Below, in pieces: positions 32,200 through 45,715 of a DNA stretch of 64,000 nt. The notes under the pieces were generated by a model. That model was not told the DNA's origin. It searched no databases and was given only the letters and a program-made list of their open reading frames with translations. How positions within the stretch are numbered: the stretch's first letter is position 1; the number at the start of each line of letters is the position of its first letter. A program made the translations under genes and the position numbers. The stretch is from Scylla paramamosain (taxonomy: Eukaryota; Arthropoda; Malacostraca; Decapoda; Portunidae): contig NC_087181.1 in the NCBI RefSeq assembly GCF_035594125.1, positions 6,517,340 through 6,581,339 of the forward strand, written 5' to 3'.

Positions 32200-33515
32200 A
32201 TAAAATTTTTTCCCACAAAACATCCTTGTAAAATAGGGGTGCGTCTTATGTAGAGGACAACAAAATATGGTACTTATTAAACATTTTTCCAGAAAGTTTG
32301 GTCACCCTGTATTTGGTGCAGTAATGTCTGTGAATAGATTTGGATTTTTACATGCAAACCTAACCTTTGACAACACTGATACCAGATATCAGAGATGGTT
32401 ACATGACAGGTTTGCTGCAGTCAGGGATCTTTTTAAAACTTTTAATAATTGTTCAGTGTTGGAGCCAGGTGACTTCTTGACTATTGATGAGACTTTATAT
32501 TCTTGTAGAAATCAAATAGGATTCAAGCAGTACAATAAAAGCAAACCTAAATGATGTGGCCTGCTATGTAAACATGTGAACGTGGTAAGAATTCCATTCA
32601 CTTTCAGGATGACAGTATACTCAGGTAAACCTTCTGGAGAGCCTGAACCCCACTACATCCATGACTTACTTCCAACCGTGAAGGTTCTAGTAAATCAGAT
32701 ACAAGAATTTGTAGATCTTGTGGTAGTCTTGACAGACTGTGTACTAGCCTAGATTTATTTGAGTGGCTTCAAACACAAGGTATTGTTGGTATAGGTACCA
32801 TAGATTGCATGAAAAAAGGTATACCACCAGAGATAAAGGCAGTCACTGAAAGGGAAGAAGTCATACTATGTGTACCGAACTAAAGATAATGAGGAAGTGA
32901 CTGAATCATCATGTAGTATTCACCAAAAGTAATGGTAAGAAAAAAGTATTGCTTCTCAGTACAGTCCACCCTATAATATTAGGAATTACCAAGGATAGTG
33001 GTGCAAGAAACTCAGCCACACATAAACTGTATGATTTCACTAAGGGAGGAACTGACATAATAGAACAGAGAATAATTTTTTATACAGTGCACACAAAATC
33101 CTGAATATGGACCGTGAATGCCCTAGCATACATCCTCGACACTGTCAGGATAAATTCAGAGTTTATTTAATTAAAACTAGTGTTGACCTTAGAAAATGTA
33201 CATCACTTACATGTGGCTAGAACTTAGTGAAGGCATTATGTAATCCCGAAATTGAAAGAAGGAATAAGAGGCTTGTACTTTTACATGAATTACAATGGGT
33301 AAGATGGACTTGATGTTAGGACATAGAAGAAAGGTAGAGGAAACTGCAACACAAGTAACACATGAAAATAAAAAGAGGAATAGGTGTCATACTTGCCTAG
33401 ATTTGGCTTATGGTCCAGACTAAAGCAAAAATTGACCAAAAAGTAAAGACAACTATTATTCAGTGTCAAGTTTGTCAAAAACACTTGTGTGATCAACATT
33501 TTAAGAAAATTTGAG
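32200..33515 (+). pseudogene. piggyBac-like transposase pseudogene, catalytic and C-terminal part
   Basis: Open at 32267-32554: NRFGFLHANLTFDNTDTRYQ, LFKTFNNCSV, and DFLTIDETLYSCRNQIGF, the first catalytic-Asp region of the piggyBac family. Later frames give RMTVYSGKPSGEPE, VLTDC and a Cys-rich C-terminal finger (CQVCQKHLCDQHFKK) near 33465-33512. Several stops. Cut-and-paste DDD transposase; clearly dead. No terminal repeats recognised. A GGGGTGCGTCTTAT motif at 32237-32250 is a common transposon-end sequence. Confidence 0.7.
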
Positions 33516-33656
33516 TAAAATGCCATGATAATAAACCCAATCAATGAGAATTCTCCCTTTAATATTGAAAAGGATTATACTCTTTTACGACAAATGCCTA
33601 CATAAGGTGTGGTTATGCTAGTACAGAACTTTGTACCTAGAAATTACCAATTTACA

Positions 33657-33884
<228 letters not shown>

Positions 33885-33919
33885 TACATCAAGCATAGAG
33901 GTATAATATCATAAGTTTA

Positions 33920-34275
33920 TCTACAGCCAAAGCTTGTTAGCCTGCATTGTTATATAGATATTTTATGTGGCCAGTGTATAAGTATATTTATTACACTTTT
34001 ATTTGCTGACAGAGGCTGTTAGGTTACAATGCTTTATGCATATAATGTATATATAGTTTATGCAAATATACATCTATTATACTTTGCTGACACAGGCTGT
34101 TAGCCTACAATGCTACATGGATATATTATACAGTTTAGTAAAGATTACAGATTTATTTCCTGGCAGAGGCTGTTAGCCTGCAATGTTTTATAGGTACACA
34201 TCACTTAGGTAAAAGTATTATATATTTATCTGCTGACAAAAGGCTATTAGCCTGCAATGCTATCTTACATAGGTA
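33920..34275. repeat. ~75-bp degenerate minisatellite, 5 units
   Basis: TGCTGACA-AGGCTGTTAGCCTGCAATGC recurs around 33930, 34010, 34090, 34165 and 34240 (period 74-82 bp), with AT-rich filler. GGCTGTTAGCC is itself a short inverted repeat. Confidence 0.75.
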
Positions 34276-34310
34276 ATAATTATAAAGGTTCTATTAGTTT
34301 TATTTGCTGA

Positions 34311-35549
<1,239 letters not shown>

Positions 35550-35623
<74 letters not shown>
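35550..35623. repeat. (CT)n microsatellite
   Basis: About 74 bp. Confidence 0.97.
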
Positions 35624-35627
<4 letters not shown>

Positions 35628-36142
35628 AAGGTGGAAGTGATGATATAATCAACTGACTTTGATGTGTTATCCTTTGAGGGGTTGACCCAAGATTATTCTC
35701 ACATCACAAAAATCACAAAATGCTAACAGAAATATCTGGACAAGTCATTGTCAAGAACAAGCCTTGACACTGAGGACAATCTTCGAGGATGAGGACAGCC
35801 TGTGAGGATGATCATCTAGGACCAACAGAAGTTACTTCATACTGTCAGCCAGTAGTGAGTACAAGCTTTTGCTGACTCCACAATTACACTTTTTTTTTAT
35901 TTCATAAAATAACATCACACATAATTGATTTGCGGGAAATTAATTTTTTCTCTCCCTCCTCTTTCGTTACTACAATAAGCATAGCACCTCATTCTTTTTT
36001 CTTGAGAGTTCTCATGTCTACATTTCATGTAATGTGTATATAATTGTATATAACCAATGATTGCATGCTACATAGTGTATTCTTTCTTTTCTATTGTTAT
36101 TTTCTATATGGTTGAATAACTTCTAAATGTCAGTAACTGCTG
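35624..36142. other. Region upstream of env-bearing element
   Basis: Should contain the 5' LTR and leader of the retroelement that begins at 36143, but I could not recognise a primer site or an LTR partner downstream of 45715. AT-rich. Confidence 0.4.
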
Positions 36143-37700
36143 ATGGCAGAGAAACCAGACAAATTTGAGGATTTTAAAGAATTCTATGAGGAACAAATCT
36201 TTGCTGAAGAGGCTAAAATCCAACAGTAACTTGAACATGAAACCTGAACAACAGATGATATGGATATTAGTGATTTACCTAGTCCAGTGTCTTCTGACTC
36301 TGTCAGCGCAGCTGAGAAATTCATAGATTCATATTCAGCACTGATACCAGCACTGATATCATAGTAATTTTGGAACTCTGAGGAATGATAAAATGTATGC
36401 CATTCTGAGGATGCCTGTACACACAATGTTTACTAATGTAAGTTCACAACCACCAGCCAAAACACTGAAACTTCTTCCAAATGAGACTAACATTAGGCCT
36501 TTCTTGGGGCAGGATGAGAATCACTCTGTTCATACATTCCATACATGTGTGACAATGTCATGCGGCAGTTGGGAACAACTGACGATGTCGATAAAATTTG
36601 TTTCATGAGATCCAGATTAGCACCAGGATCTAGGACTTTGAAAATGATGCAGAGCATGTCTTTTCTCACCTGGAATCTTGGGCCTGACTACGAAATGTTT
36701 AAAGAAAAAATGTTGCAAATCTTTGGGGTGGAGCAGAAACAACTCTCATGAAACAAAGAAGTGCAATTGTTGAAAGTATAGAGAGTGGGATAAGAATGGA
36801 AGAACCCTGGGACATTTCCATCCCTGCAGGTGAACAGATGGAAAATATTCACATTCTCAAGGAAAAAGGCTGGGGCAAGGCACCTGACAATGCAATGATC
36901 ATCTTTGATCATCTCCAAATTCTTTGATATATTCTTCTTACTATTTCATGTAAAAGAAAGGGCCAGACATGCCTTCCAGTCACTAAAATATAACCCTAAT
37001 GATTCATTTGACGCTCTAATTACAGCAGCACAAAATAAAATGGTAGAAGGAAAAGGGAGTCCATCGGTTGCTGCGACATGCCCACAGAGTCCTATGATGC
37101 AGTAGCGGGAGGATCCTAAGATCTGTTCATATTGTAAGAAATAAGAACATAATGAGAAAAGGTCCTTAAAACATAAGCATAATCAAAAGAAAGTGGGAAC
37201 AACAGCATGGAGTGGCATGCCATCAGCACAGCCACCCCATGCAAATCAAGAGGGAATGTACCATGGAAAATCTAAAAGTTTCAATCTCACTCAAATCCCA
37301 CAACCCTTCTCTTCCATCCACACACATCCTTCTTTCAACCCTTATCCTCTTTCTCCTCATCCTACTGGTATTCCACTCAGACCTTACATTCCTCCTCCTG
37401 CTACTGTTTACACTATTGGTAAACCACCCAGAACCACCTGTCAGACTGGGACTTCTTATTCTCATCCACTCTTCTTCTGCCTCATACATGGTTATGGGCA
37501 TCACTCATCTGACTGTTGCCTTCAAATTGCACACATGTGGACGGAATCAGAAATACAACATGTTGCTGGTTCTCAACCGGCAGGGGGAAGCCACGCATCC
37601 AACGTTGCAAAAACCTGGTTAGGGCAAACAAACAAGAAGAGTGGATCCACAGGCACTAAGGATCTAACCATTTACAATAGTCTTGTGGCTGCCTGTGATT
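36143..37700 (+). pseudogene. gag: Gag of env-bearing Gypsy-type element
   Basis: Begins MAEKPDKFEDFKEFYEEQ at 36143, followed by stops and at least three frameshifts. Pieces: KTLKLLPNE and RPFLGQDE (36393-36608 frame), VMRQLGTTDDVDKICFMRSR (36545-36751), RARHAFQSLKYNPNDSFDAL (36905-37105), CSYCKK near 37125 (half of a zinc knuckle), and a proline-rich segment (37193-37702) with a CLIHGYGHHSSDC second Cys/His cluster. The order matches a Gag with capsid and nucleocapsid parts. Non-functional. Confidence 0.6.
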
Positions 37701-37711
37701 AAACACACATC

Positions 37712-38260
37712 ATGGCTTTGCCTACTAAGGTAGGGTCCTGTGGGCTTTCACTGGCTGTGGACACTGGTGCTACTGTGAATGTCCTCTCAGAGGAATCATT
37801 TAAGGCTATTAAGTGGAATGTTCATGATGGTCAGTGGTCATTACGCCAGAGCAAATTGAACTTACGGGGAGTAACTGGTTCAACCTTAAAGATTTTAGGG
37901 ATGGTTACTTTACCCATACAAATGAAAAAGGGAATTCCAGTCAAGTGAATGGATTTCTATGTTGCATCCAACTATCAACTTCCAGCTGATGGACTATTGG
38001 GGTTAATGGACATGAACTCCAGCCACACTGGCATTCTTCCTGATAACAATTCAGTCATACTTCAAGGGGAAACACTTCAGGTGATAAATGAGCCTTTAGC
38101 TACCCAAAATGACAAATCACTCAGGCACAAAGACAAAAGTAATTCCAGGAAGGAATTAGGAAGGAAGGAGGAGGCAGTAGACACCTGCCGAAACGATAAT
38201 TACTCCCAGTGTGGTCTAAAGCACTGTTCAGGGGGTGCTGTGAACTTATCATTAAACCCA
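37712..38260 (+). pseudogene. Protease region of env-bearing element (split by LINE A8)
   Basis: Retroviral-type aspartic protease: AVDTGATVNVLSEESF (37755-37802) followed by LRGVTGSTLKILG. A TGA at 37946-37948 interrupts; the frame reopens at 37949 with DGLLGLMDMN, resembling the second protease block (ILG-D). The sequence is cut at 38261 by copy A8 and resumes near 41485. Confidence 0.75.
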
Positions 38261-41200
38261 GCTGTGACCTCACTGAACGTTTCCCTTTGTGTCTCACAAC
38301 ACAAGGGGGCAGTCACAGCCTGCCCTCTAAAGACAACTCTCTTCCTCCACACAAATCTACAAGCACCTAATAACACACACACCCTTCACTCAAAAATTTT
38401 AAAATCATGGCGACTCCTACACCAGCCTCGGAGTCCCCATCTGGGGAGGGGACCATAAATGTCCCCAGGTCGGACTGCCTTTCCGTCGACGACCCTAAGT
38501 GTCTTGACACCTCCTTCAACTTTTCTTCATTAACTTCTGCAACATTCGCGGTCTAAGATCTAATTTTCAATCTGTAGAACACCACCTCTCCTCTTCTAAA
38601 CCTCATCTTCTTTTCCTCACTGAAACTCAGGTGTCTGAGGCAACTGACAGTAGCCCCTTTTCTGTTCCCTCCTACTTTCTCTATCCTCATTTTCGATCCA
38701 AAGCTGGATGCTGCGTTTATGTGCGCAATGACTTAACCTGCTCTCGTGCCCACGCTCTTGAATCTTCCGAGTTTTCCACCATCTGGCTACAACTACAGAG
38801 TCATTCTCATACTAAATTTATCTGTGCTATACTGTATACCTCTCTCCTAACTCCTCTGACTATAAGAAATTCTTTGACTACTTAACTTCCAAAGTGGAGC
38901 ACATTCTGACCCTCTTCCCTTTTGCAGAGATCTCCATTCTTGGAGACTTCAATGTTCACCACCAGCTTTGGCTTTCCTCTCCCTTCACTGACCATCCTGG
39001 TGAACTAGCCTACAACTTTGCTATCCTCCATGACCTAGAGCAATTGGTGCAACACCCTACTCGTATTCCTGACCGTCTTGGAGATACGCCCAACATTCTT
39101 GACCTTTTCCTGACCTCTAATCCTTCTGCTTATGCTGTCACCCTTTCTTCTCCGTTGGGCTCCTCCGATCACAATCTCATATCTTTATCTTGTCCTATCA
39201 CTCCAATCCCTCCTCAGGATCCCCCTAAGCGAAGGTGCCTCTGGCGTTTTGCCTCTGCTAGTTGGGGGGACCTGAGGAGGTATTTTGCTGATTTTCCTTG
39301 GAATGACTACTGCTTCCGTGTCAGAGACCCGTCTTTGTGTGCTGAGCGCATAACAGAGGTGATAGTGTCTGGCATGGAGGCGTACATTCCTCACTCTTTT
39401 TCTCGTCCTAAACCTTCTAAACCTTGGTTTAACACAACTTGTTCTCGTGCTATACATGATAGAGAGGTGGCCCACAAAAGGTACTTAAGCCTTCCATCAC
39501 CAGAATTTCATGCACTTTATATTTCTGCCCGGAACCATGCCAAGTCTGTTCTCCAACTAGCCAAAAACTCCTTCATTAACAGAAAATGTCAAAACCTTTC
39601 AAGATCTAACTCCCCTCGTGATTTCTGGCATCTAGCCAAAAATATCTCCAATAACTTTGCTTCTTCTTCTTTCCCTCCTCTACTTCAACCAGATGGCACC
39701 ACTGCTATCACATCTATTTCTAAAGCTGAACTCTTTGCTCAAACCTTAAAAACTCTACCTTGGACGATTCTGGGCTTGTTCCTCCCTCTCCTCCACTCTC
39801 TGACTACTTCATGCCATGTATTAAAATTCTTCGTAATGATGTTTTCCATGCCCTCGCTGGTCTAAACCCTCGGAAGGCTTATGGACCTGATGGGGTCCCT
39901 CCTATTGTTCTCCGAAACTGTGCCTCCGTGCTTGCACCTTGCCTAGTCAAACTCTTTCAGCTCTGTCTGTCAACATCTACCTTTCCTTCTTGCTGGAAGT
40001 TTGCCTACATTCAACCTGTTCCTAAAAAGGGTGACCGCTCCAATCCCTCAAACTACCGTCCTATTGCTTTAATTTCCTGCTTATCTAAAGTTTTTTAATC
40101 TATCCTCAACAGGAAGATTCTTAAACATCTATCACTTCACAACCTTCTATCTGATCGCCAGTATGGGTTCCGTCAAGGCCGCTCTACTGGTGATCTTCTG
40201 GCTTTCCTTACTGAGTCTTGGTCATCCTCTTTTAGAGACTTTGGTGAAACTTTTGCTGTTGCCTTGGACATATCAAAAGCCTTTGATAGAGTCTGGCACA
40301 AAGCTTTGATTTCCAAACTACCCTCCTACGGTTTCTATCCTTCTCTCTGTAACTTCATCTCAAGTTTCCTTTCTGACCGTTCTATTGCTGCTGTGGTAGA
40401 CGGTCACTGTTCTTCTCCTAAATCTATTAACAGTGGTGTTCCTCAGGGTTCTGTCCTGTCACCCACTCTCTTCTTATTATTCATTAATGATCTTCTAAAC
40501 CAAACTTCTTGTCCTATCCACTCCTATGCTGATGATACCACCCTGCACTTTTCCACGTCTTTTCATAGACGTCCAACCCTCCAGGAGGTAAACATATCAC
40601 GCAGGGAAGCCACAGAACGCCTGACTTCTGATCTTTCTAAAATTTCTGATTGGGGCAGAGCAAACTTGGTATTGTTCAATGCCTCAAAAACTCAATTCCT
40701 CCATCTATCAACTCGACACAATCTTCCAGACAACTATCCCCTCTTCTTCAATGACACTCAACTGTCCCCCTCTTCTACACTGAACATCCTCGGTCTGTCC
40801 TTTACTTATAATCTGAACTGGAAACTTCACATCTCATCTCTAGCTAAAACAGCTTCTATGAAGTTAGGTGTTCTGAGACGTCTCCGCCAGTTTTTCTCAC
40901 CCCCCCAGCTGCTAACTCTGTACAAGGGCCTTATCCGTCCATGTATGGAGTATGCTTCACATGTCTGGGGGGGGTTCCACTCATACTGCTCTTCTAGACA
41001 GGGTGGAATCAAAAGCTTTTCGTCTCATCAACTCCTCTCCTCTAACTGACTGTCTTCAGCCCCTCTCTCACCGCCGCAATGTTGCATATCCAGCTGTCTT
41101 CTACCGCTATTTTCATGCCAACTGCTCTTCTGATCTTGCTAACTGCATGCCTCCCCTCCTTCCGCGGCCTCGCTGCACAAAACTTTCTTCTTTCTCTCAC

Positions 41201-41484
41201 CCCTATTCTGTCCACCTCTCTAACGCAAGAGTTAACCAGTATTGTCAATCATTCATCCCTTTCTCTGGTAAACTCTGGAACTCCCTGCCTTCTTCTGTAT
41301 TTCCACCTTCCTATGACTTGAATTCCTTCAAGAGGGAGGTTTCAAGACACTTATCCACCAATTTTTGACCACTGCTTTGACCCTTTTATGGGACTGGCAT
41401 TTCAGTGGGCATTTTTTTTAATTAGATTTTTGTTGCCCTTGGCCAGTATCCTTCCTACATAAAAAAAAAAAAAAAAAAAAAAAA
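38261..41484 (+). mobile_element. Family A LINE, copy A8, near full length (best copy)
   Basis: 3,224 bp, from GCTGTGACCTCACTG (same 5' end as A4) to a poly(A) at ~41460-41484. Leader 38261-38406; ATG at 38407. Codes for endonuclease, RT and a C-terminal domain in one ORF, broken by a handful of changes. No ORF1 precedes it. Inserted in the protease/pol junction of the env-bearing element. No clear target duplication found. Confidence 0.9.
38407..41368 (+). pseudogene. Endonuclease-RT ORF of copy A8
   Basis: N-terminal start MATPTPASESPSGEG. Endonuclease: NIRGLRSNFQ and LTETQVS (38545-38640), [15 protein letters not shown] (38938-38964) and GSSDHNLIS (about 39163-39190), so both catalytic clusters are intact. 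RT: RKAYGPDGV, NYRPIALISCLSK, DISKAFDRVW, SGVPQGSVLSP, SYADDTTLH (near 40526). C-terminal: CMEYASHVWG and FSGKLWNSLP. Lesions: frameshift near 38515, a ~5-bp insertion near 38830, a ~5-bp deletion near 39747, the shared TAA at 40096-40098, and an 8-G run near 40970 that shifts the C-terminal domain into the frame of 40952-41368. Confidence 0.85.
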
Positions 41485-42830
41485 CAAGAGTATCTCACGT
41501 GTACTTCCCTCTGTTCATGTATCTCCTACTACCTTCAATCCAAATGTAAATTGGAAATGCGTTAAAGTCACTGTTGTGGGTAACCATGACATTCCAGATC
41601 ATGTAGCAATGCACATTTCCATTAAGGTTCCTGATGCGCCAATCAATAGTGACATGTTTCACAGGTCCCAGCAAACTTCAGCGCCTCACATTGAAGTACA
41701 CTCTTTCCACTGTTTGTGAAGGTAATGTGACTTCTATGTTAGTAGTAAATACCACAGGGGCACCAGTATGTGTGAAACATTGAGTTTACCTTGGGGATGG
41801 GTTGGTGTATGATCAAAAAGTGTTGCTGATCCCCTTAGAGTTTAATACAGCTTGTGTTGCTGTGGTCCTTCCTCCGCTGACATCAAGCTGGGGCACAGCA
41901 AAACCCTAAGTTCGCTTGTCAATGTTGTGGACTACCCAGAGCTGAAGCACTCGATACTGAATCTTCTTGAAAAATACCACAACGTGATAGTAGCCCTTGG
42001 TAGTACTAATCATGCAGAACAGCATATCCTATTGAAACCACATATCAAACCAGTCTACATTCCAGCCTACAGATTACTGCATAGCCAGAGGGCAATACTT
42101 GATGAGCAAGTCAAGGAGATGCTACATCAAGGAGTGATTGAACACTCACATTCCTCATGGAACTGTCCCCTCTTCCTCATTCCTAAGGATGGTAGTTATC
42201 ATCCACTCACTGATTTTAGGAAAGTAAATGAGGTAACAGAGGATGATTGTTATCCCCTATCTGTTTTGAGTGACTTGTTAATGTCCTTAGAGGGTGGTAA
42301 TACCATTTTCAGCAGTTTGAATGTATTTTCTGGTTACTGGCAGGTTCCTATGGCAAAGGAGTCCAGAGAAGTCACTGCGTTTAGCACGCCAACAGGCGTG
42401 CGCAACCAGTGGTTGCACATGCCGTTTGGTCTCAAATCAAAGATGATTAATACGTTGTTTGCAAGTATGTTAGGGAATTCCGTATATGCCTACCTGGATG
42501 ACTTAATCATTAATAGTAAATCAGTTGCATCAAACCTTCAGACTTTGCATTCAGTTTTACACTGACTGCAGGAAGTTGGCCTTCAGGTAAAATTGTCAAA
42601 ATGTGAGTTATTAAAGTCCCAGATCACCTTTTTGGGACACATTGTTTATTGTGAAGGCATTCACACAATAGACAATAAAGTATCAGCAGTTAAACACTTT
42701 CAACAACCAAAGTCTACCTAAAATGTACTATCATTCCTTGGATTAGCAGGTTACTACTGACCATTCATTAAGGATATTGCTAAACTTGCATCCTCACTCA
42801 ATCAGCTACTCAAAAAGATGTTTCCTTTTA
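41485..42830 (+). pseudogene. pol: Reverse transcriptase of env-bearing element
   Basis: The upstream linker (NPNVNWKCVKVTVVGNHD) is open for ~55 codons from 41494. RT proper open 41852-42565: LKPHIKPVYIPAYRL, KEMLHQGVIEHSHSSWNCP, FRKVNEVTEDDCYPL, MPFGLK and AYLDDLIINS (near 42487-42516); catalytic YLDD intact. Then TGA (42563-42565), followed in frame by KLSKCELLKSQITFLGHIV and more stops near 42720 and 42757. A Gypsy-type RT; the sister group could not be placed by eye. Confidence 0.8.
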
Positions 42831-42861
42831 ATGGCGTGGAGCACAAGAGCACAGCTTTCAG

Positions 42862-43330
42862 TTGAAAACAGCTCTCACCCAAGCTCCAGTTCTAGCATTC
42901 CCTGAGTTTTCACTGCATTTTGAACTCTACAAATATGCTTCTTCTCTAGAGATCAATGCAGTATTGATGCAAAAGACCAATCGAGGTAAAAATTGTGTGA
43001 TTGCCTATGTGAGTAGAGTTCTTAACCTAGCAGAAGGAAATTACTCTGTCACACATCAGGAACCTCTAGCTGTTGTCTGGGCACTTATTCACTTCTGTGA
43101 TCTAATACTGGAACACACAGTTACAGTCTTCATGGACGTCACTATCGCTAATCTTTTCAAGGGAAGAAATCTCAACAGGAGGCTTGCGTGTTGGTATCTG
43201 ACAATCCAAGGATATTCTCCTCAATTCAAATATTTCCCAGGACATGTGAATGTGGTGGCAGATGCCCTGTCACAAAATATTCCGGTGGGTGTCATCTCGC
43301 AAACATCACTGATGCAAAACATTTCCCCTC
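42862..43330 (+). pseudogene. RNase H of env-bearing element
   Basis: LTQAPVLAFPEF, NAVLMQK, AYVSRVLNLAEGNYSVTHQE, AVVWALIHFCDLILEHTV and YFPGHVNVVADALSQN in Gypsy order. The first Asp motif reads YASSLEINA rather than D-A-S, so a catalytic residue is lost. Confidence 0.75.
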
Positions 43331-43469
43331 AAGAACTAGGCATGAAACAGCATCAACGTGAGGTATGGAGAAAAGTAATTTACGAGTATGCTCTGGAAGC
43401 AAGTGATCTTTCCACCTTGCCCTCCTTACATCTACCTTTCCCATTGTTCTTTTTATCATCAGGCAATAT

Positions 43470-44252
43470 CTTATGCAGATGAAGGTAAAAAGGGGATGGA
43501 TGCAAAGATCTTTTGGTCATTCCAGAAGATTTTGTTCCAGTAGTTCAACAACTTGTGCACAACCAACCTACAGCTGGACATCCTTGGCTGCCGTCCACTA
43601 TGCATATTATTGGCCTCCGATGAGGGTAAACATATTGGATTATGTTGCCCATTGCATTATCTGCTAAGCTAAGCATTAAAGAGTTATTTATGGCCCAGTG
43701 CCTATGCTAGGATACCCACCACCTGAACAAGCATGGGATGTAGTTGCAGTAGACCTACTGCAGCTTCCAAGGAGTCATCAAGGCTCTCAGTATCTTTCAT
43801 TGTGTGCAGATCACTTCTCTCATTTTGTAGTTCTGGCCCTTCAATTTATTTCAATTTATTTGCAGGCCCTTCAAAGCTTGTCTATAATGTAAACGACTAC
43901 ACTTCCCAACATCTGAGAGTTTTCACTGACATACACAAAAAGGAGAGGGAAAAGTTGCAAGCCTCAAGAACTGAAATAATGAATCAAGCATGCAACTCCT
44001 GTCACTTTAAAACTAGGTGATACAGTGATGATTCAAGCACCCCTGAGGAAATCCAGATTGTCTCCTAAGTTCATGGGTCCACATTTAATTGTCCTGGAGG
44101 GAAATGGCAACAAATATGAAGTCTTAGGTCTTTACTTGAATACTTTAGAGATGATTCACAGCAATAGGTTAAAGAAAACTAAGGCTTCTGATCCAGTATT
44201 GGATAAACACAAGTACGAACCAAGTAACTCCCTCCCTGTCACCTTCACTTAG
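43470..44252 (+). pseudogene. Integrase of env-bearing element, core deleted
   Basis: H2C2-type zinc region pieces (AAVHYAYYWPPMR...HCIIC, 43473-43667) and the start of the core (QAWDVVAVDLLQLP, 43698-43892; first Asp). The sequence then jumps to the C-terminal part (NVNDYTSQHLRVFTDIHKK and KFMGPHLIVLEGNGNKYEVL, GPY/F-like; 44025-44252). The central core with the second Asp and the Glu is missing, replaced by a short duplicated TCAATTTATT. Irreparably inactive. Confidence 0.7.
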
Positions 44253-44318
44253 TTCTACTCATTCCATAATTAGAATCTCTGACCACAACCCTAAAATTAC
44301 ACCTTTTTTTTTTCAGCA

Positions 44319-45715
44319 ATGATGATTTTCCTGCTAGTTTTGGCTGTGTTAGGTGCCATATTAGACATGCCAATGCATCTGAAACCAGGTATGCTTACTG
44401 CGCCCCTGGGATCGGGCACCCTAGTGGAGAATGTGTTGTTCGTTCGATACTCCTACTCCTGCCTTCATTCACTACATGACCTGACAGAAATTGTTACAAA
44501 TTTGGCTGCTAAAGTTCAGCGAGTAAATAAGGAACTAATTCATCAATCACACACATCATCCTATCTTCATGCTCAAACTATTTTACATCTCCTGAAATCT
44601 AAACTGACTTTCCTCTCTGACCAACCTGCTACCGCTATGCATGACTATGGCAAACACTCAGTGCAGGCCCATTCTAAACATGGGCTATTAAACGCTTTTG
44701 GGAAGCTTTCTCAGACACTCTCTGGAACAGCTATGGATGAAGATTTGCAGGATTTGCATGAATGCTACCATTGTCTGGTAAATGTTGATTCTGCTAACAG
44801 GCAGGTTAATAATCTGCATAGTAAACATATTGCTACTCCCCAGGCTAATGTAAAAGATCTCCTACAACATGCTAACACTCTCCACACTGTGTTGAATGGG
44901 GTGTTAGTCCACATGGATGTTCTAACAGATTTCAATCAGTCAATTGAAATTTTGTAAGCTTCTATGGTTTCAGTTCTTTCCTATAATACTATCCTAATTC
45001 AGAATCTCATTGATGCAAGCATGGGCCACATAAATGCTTCTCTTTTCCCATTGGCTGACCTACTTATGACACTTGATATGGGAAGAAATACTTACAAGTT
45101 AAAACCATTGTTTGAGGACGACAGCATTGAGTACTACTACCCTGCATCAGAGTCAGTTCTCACACTTGCTGTTGTCATTTATGCCCCTTTTCAGTCCTCA
45201 GACCATTTCCTTGCTTAAGAAATTATGCTTTTCCCATTTTCTGTTAATGGCTCTGTCATGCTGCTTGAATTGCCTCCTACTCTGGTTCTGGTTGCAGATT
45301 TTTCAGCGTATGCCACTACCTCGAGGGAATCTTTAGATGGCTGTGTGTCACCATACTTAAATTTCTATCACTGATACTATTCTTGTTGTTTTTCGCCCCA
45401 TCATGGGAAACATTTGCAAAGTCATACTCACGATAATGCAGACAATGCGTTGCCCCTACAAACATGTCATTCTGAAATCTGTTTCAACGTCCATTCCATG
45501 ACTATAATTATTTCTTTTTCCCTATGGCTGTTCCTTTTGCAATTGTTTGCTCAAATGGTACAACATACAACACAGTTGTCGATCATTATGCATGTCATGT
45601 GAAAGCTACTAACATCACTACCTATCTTAAATATCTTTATGAGACATTTACTGTAGTGTTCCATGCTAGAAAAATACAGGGTGCAACCCCAACCTTCCAC
45701 CTTGATGAAAGGTGA
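44319..45715 (+). pseudogene. env: F-type envelope-like gene of Gypsy-type element, broken
   Basis: Third gene after pol in the same orientation, where errantivirus-like elements carry env. A hydrophobic N-terminus (MMIFLLVLAVLGAIL) looks like a signal peptide. At residue ~130 HGLLNAFGKL...GTAMDEDL resembles the start of the fusion subunit in baculovirus-F/errantivirus envelopes (G-L-hydrophobic-N, then G-T/N-x-D). The preceding SKH lacks a full furin site. The first segment ends at TAA 44955-44957; others run 44964-45218 (then TAA), and 45524-45715 (NGTTY, NITTY glycosylation sites). Two or more stops/frameshifts. No C-terminal membrane anchor recognised. Envelope role inferred from position and the fusion-like block only. 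Confidence 0.55.

Noticed and set aside
32237..32272. Transposon-end-like GGGGTGCGTCTTAT
   Set aside because: Single occurrence without a partner; noted in the piggyBac-like entry only.
36143..45715. Active endogenous virus
   Set aside because: Protease is split by a LINE, RNase H has lost its first Asp, the integrase core is deleted and env has stops; it cannot function.
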